A DNA stretch of 7,852 nt, taken from the NCBI GenBank assembly GCA_017462425.1, contig JAFTRD010000023.1:1-7852 (forward strand). Direction: 5' to 3'. Of the stretch, positions 6,687-7,852 are shown in pieces (position 1 is the stretch's first letter; every line of letters begins with the position of its first letter). This DNA is from Clostridia bacterium (GTDB taxonomy: Bacteria > Bacillota_A > Clostridia > Christensenellales > Borkfalkiaceae). Made by a program: the position numbers and the translations under genes. The notes under the pieces were generated by a model. That model was not told the origin of the DNA, did no database searches, and was given only the letters and a program-made list of their open reading frames with translations.

Positions 6687-7127
6687 CTGAAAATTTTAAA
6701 AATTGCAGCCTCTTTACACGACTGCGGTATGCGTATCAAATACTACAATCATCAAAAGCATAGCTGCTATACTCTGCTCAACTCCACCATTTACGGCGCA
6801 ACGCACCGTGAAATCGTACTGGCGGCGTTTGTGGCAAGCGTGCACCGCAAGGACGACGTGAATATGGCGGAATGGCAAAAATACAAGGATATCGTGCACG
6901 AGGACGACCTCGACGCCGTTCACAAACTCAGTATGCTTTTAAGAATTGCCGAAAGTCTGGACAGAAGCATGGCAGGATTAATTACGGGCATCAACTGCGA
7001 CCTGCTCGGCGACTCGGTGATTATGAAAACCGAGGTTGCGGGCGATGCAACGCTGGAAATCCGTGACGCTATGGCGTCCAATGCAGACTTCAAGAGAGTT
7101 TTTAAAAAGAATCTGGAAATTCTCTGA
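6687..7127 (+). pseudogene. HD-domain remainder of the Ppx/GppA gene, in frame after the TAG
   Basis: This continues the exact frame of the preceding gene without any shift, for 146 codons to TGA 7125-7127. It supplies the rest of the HD domain typical of long Ppx/GppA proteins: AASLHDCG (HD pair at 369-370 of the joined protein), NHQKHS (379-384), THRE and VHRK histidine motifs, and LLRIAESLDRS. All motifs look intact, so the sequence has not visibly decayed. The first internal ATG (6729) lies after the HD pair and has no Shine-Dalgarno sequence, so a separate functional protein from there is unlikely. The segment is therefore reached by stop-codon readthrough or recoding, or it is the silent remains of a recent nonsense mutation, or the TAG is a sequencing or assembly error. 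It is labelled pseudogene only as the conservative choice. Confidence 0.75.
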
Positions 7128-7145
7128 GAAAAGAATTCGTTTTGT

Positions 7146-7173
7146 AATGCCATTTTTTAACAGAAATGGCATT
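7146..7173 (+). terminator. Terminator-like hairpin after the Ppx/GppA gene
   Basis: AATGCCATTT (7146-7155) pairs perfectly with AAATGGCATT (7164-7173) around an 8-nt loop, followed by the T-rich tail CTTTATTT. It begins 18 nt after the TGA of the HD segment. The tail is imperfect and maf starts only 16 nt later, so it may be a leaky terminator, an mRNA-processing or end-protecting hairpin, or an attenuator for maf. Confidence 0.55.
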
Positions 7174-7189
7174 CTTTATTTATCTCTAT

Positions 7190-7771
7190 ATGAAAGTTAT
7201 TTTAGCCAGTAATTCTCCCAGAAGAAAGGAGTTGTTTTCAAAAATATGCCCCTCTTTTGTCACCTTTCCCGCAGGCGTAGATGAAAGCGTGCCTCAAGGC
7301 ACGTCCCCGTGCGATACGGTAAAAATTCTTTCTCGGCGCAAGGCGGAATACGTCTTTGAGCGGGCGCTTTCCACTCACGAGCCGAAGGAAGAGCCACTCG
7401 TCGTACTCGGCTCGGATACCGTGGTGGCGTGCGACGGTATTATTTTAGGCAAGCCGAAGGATGAAAAAGAGGCTTTTAAAATGCTGAAAGCGTTATCGGG
7501 CAGAACGCATTTCGTGTATACGGGTGTGTGTTTTGTGAACCAAAAAGGCGTATACGTAGAGGCGGACGTATCCGAAGTCGCCTTCCACGCTTTGACGGAC
7601 GAAGAAATTTACGACTATATTGCCACGGGCTCGCCCATGGACAAGGCAGGCGCTTACGGCATACAGGACGGGAATTTAGTAAAAGGTTATAAAGGAAGTT
7701 ATACGAACATCGTCGGTCTACCCCTGGAGCTGACCGAAAAAATGTACAACGAGGTAGTAAAAAAATGTTAA
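7190..7771 (+). CDS. maf: Maf-family nucleoside triphosphate pyrophosphatase (dTTP/UTP type)
   Basis: A 193-residue protein, normal for the family. It shows the Maf N-terminus MKVILASNSPRRKEL, then GVDES (29-33), GSDTVV with the conserved catalytic Asp76, LGKP (86-89), SGRTHFVYTGV (103-113), GSPMDKAGAYGIQ (147-159) and GSYTNIVGLPL (169-179). Maf enzymes hydrolyse nucleoside triphosphates to monophosphate and pyrophosphate in the cytosol, clearing non-canonical nucleotides, and they are linked to septum formation arrest. The DKAGAYGIQ and GSYTNIVGLPL signatures fit the dTTP/UTP (YhdE-like) branch better than the m7GTP branch. The ATG at 7190 is chosen because family members begin MK.ILAS. A longer frame from 7166 adds a hydrophobic octapeptide, and its ATG lies inside a hairpin. 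No Shine-Dalgarno sequence precedes either. The stop codon overlaps the start of the mreB-like gene, which indicates cotranscription. Confidence 0.94.
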   Translation: MKVILASNSPRRKELFSKICPSFVTFPAGVDESVPQGTSPCDTVKILSRRKAEYVFERALSTHEPKEEPLVVLGSDTVVACDGIILGKPKDEKEAFKMLKALSGRTHFVYTGVCFVNQKGVYVEADVSEVAFHALTDEEIYDYIATGSPMDKAGAYGIQDGNLVKGYKGSYTNIVGLPLELTEKMYNEVVKKC

Positions 7772-7852
7772 AAATAGCCATTGACCTGGGTACTTCCACC
7801 ACTAAAATTTACAAAATCGGCAGCGGCATCGTCCTATCCGAGCCGTCCTGCG
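7765..7852 (+). CDS. MreB/Mbl-family rod-shape protein, N-terminal fragment (3' end outside window)
   Basis: Only the first 29 codons are present. IAIDLGTSTTKIY is the actin-like ATP-binding phosphate-1 loop, and GSGIVLSEPSC matches the next strand of MreB/Mbl proteins (usually GKGIVLNEPSVV). MreB forms membrane-bound filaments that guide lateral cell-wall synthesis. The ATG (7765-7767) overlaps the last 7 nt of maf in another frame, with GAGG at 7751-7754 as a likely ribosome binding site inside maf, so the two are probably translationally coupled. The maf-mreB order agrees with the cell-shape locus of Firmicutes such as Bacillus subtilis, where radC lies between them. With so little sequence, another ASKHA-fold protein remains possible. 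Confidence 0.75.
   Translation, partial: MLKIAIDLGTSTTKIYKIGSGIVLSEPSC

Noticed and set aside
6600..6730. Frameshift between the two parts of the Ppx/GppA gene
   Set aside because: Both parts are in the same frame (the offset from 5613 to 6729 is a multiple of three) and protein similarity runs straight through the TAG; the break is a single stop codon.
6729..7127. Independent gene starting at ATG 6729
   Set aside because: The ATG is in the same frame as the Ppx/GppA gene, lies just after the HD metal-binding pair and has no ribosome binding site, so it is the tail of the interrupted gene and not a separate one.
7166..7189. Upstream ATG at 7166 for maf
   Set aside because: It sits inside the 3' arm of the terminator-like hairpin, lacks an SD and would put eight hydrophobic residues ahead of the canonical Maf N-terminus.

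Overview
The window looks like ordinary chromosome from a Gram-positive, Clostridia-like member of the Bacillota, possibly one of the uncultured gut Christensenellales-type lineages. Base composition is moderate, intergenic gaps are AT-rich, promoters are sigma-A-like, maf precedes an MreB-family gene, and there is a very large lipobox protein with a C-terminal membrane anchor. The lineage is inferred from these traits and not from any database comparison.

Layout, left to right. (1) Positions 1-518 (+) hold the 3' end of an RsmF-type rRNA cytosine methyltransferase gene. (2) A perfect 16-bp hairpin flanked by A and T runs (553-591) serves as a shared terminator between two convergent genes. 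(3) A 3.8-kb gene on the minus strand (607-4398) encodes a predicted cell-surface lipoprotein with three related beta-sandwich-like modules, a C-terminal transmembrane helix and a cytoplasmic tail. I do not recognise its function. (4) A divergent intergenic region (4399-4692) carries one good promoter candidate on each strand. (5) A HAD-family phosphatase gene (4693-5343, +) has a GTG start that falls at the predicted transcription start, so its mRNA may be leaderless. (6) An AT-rich leader (5344-5612) holds a promoter, a palindrome, a direct repeat and a small hairpin before a strong ribosome binding site. (7) A Ppx/GppA phosphatase reading frame runs from 5613 to 7127 but is interrupted by one in-frame TAG at 6684-6686, inside the C-terminal HD domain. 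(8) maf (7190-7771) follows a terminator-like hairpin and overlaps the start of an MreB-family gene that runs off the right edge.

How the genes fit together. HAD phosphatase, Ppx/GppA and Maf all hydrolyse phosphorylated or pyrophosphorylated metabolites. This is a loose theme of nucleotide and polyphosphate housekeeping; an operon is shown only for maf and the mreB-like gene. The maf-mreB junction matches the known link between Maf and the cell-shape/division locus of Firmicutes. The large surface protein has its own promoter and terminator and appears independent.

I do not see a clearly new multi-gene system. The items most worth a second look are the in-frame amber codon in an otherwise full-length Ppx/GppA gene, the surface protein predicted to be anchored at both ends, and the probable leaderless HAD gene. 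No tRNA, rRNA, CRISPR array, insertion sequence or attachment site was seen.
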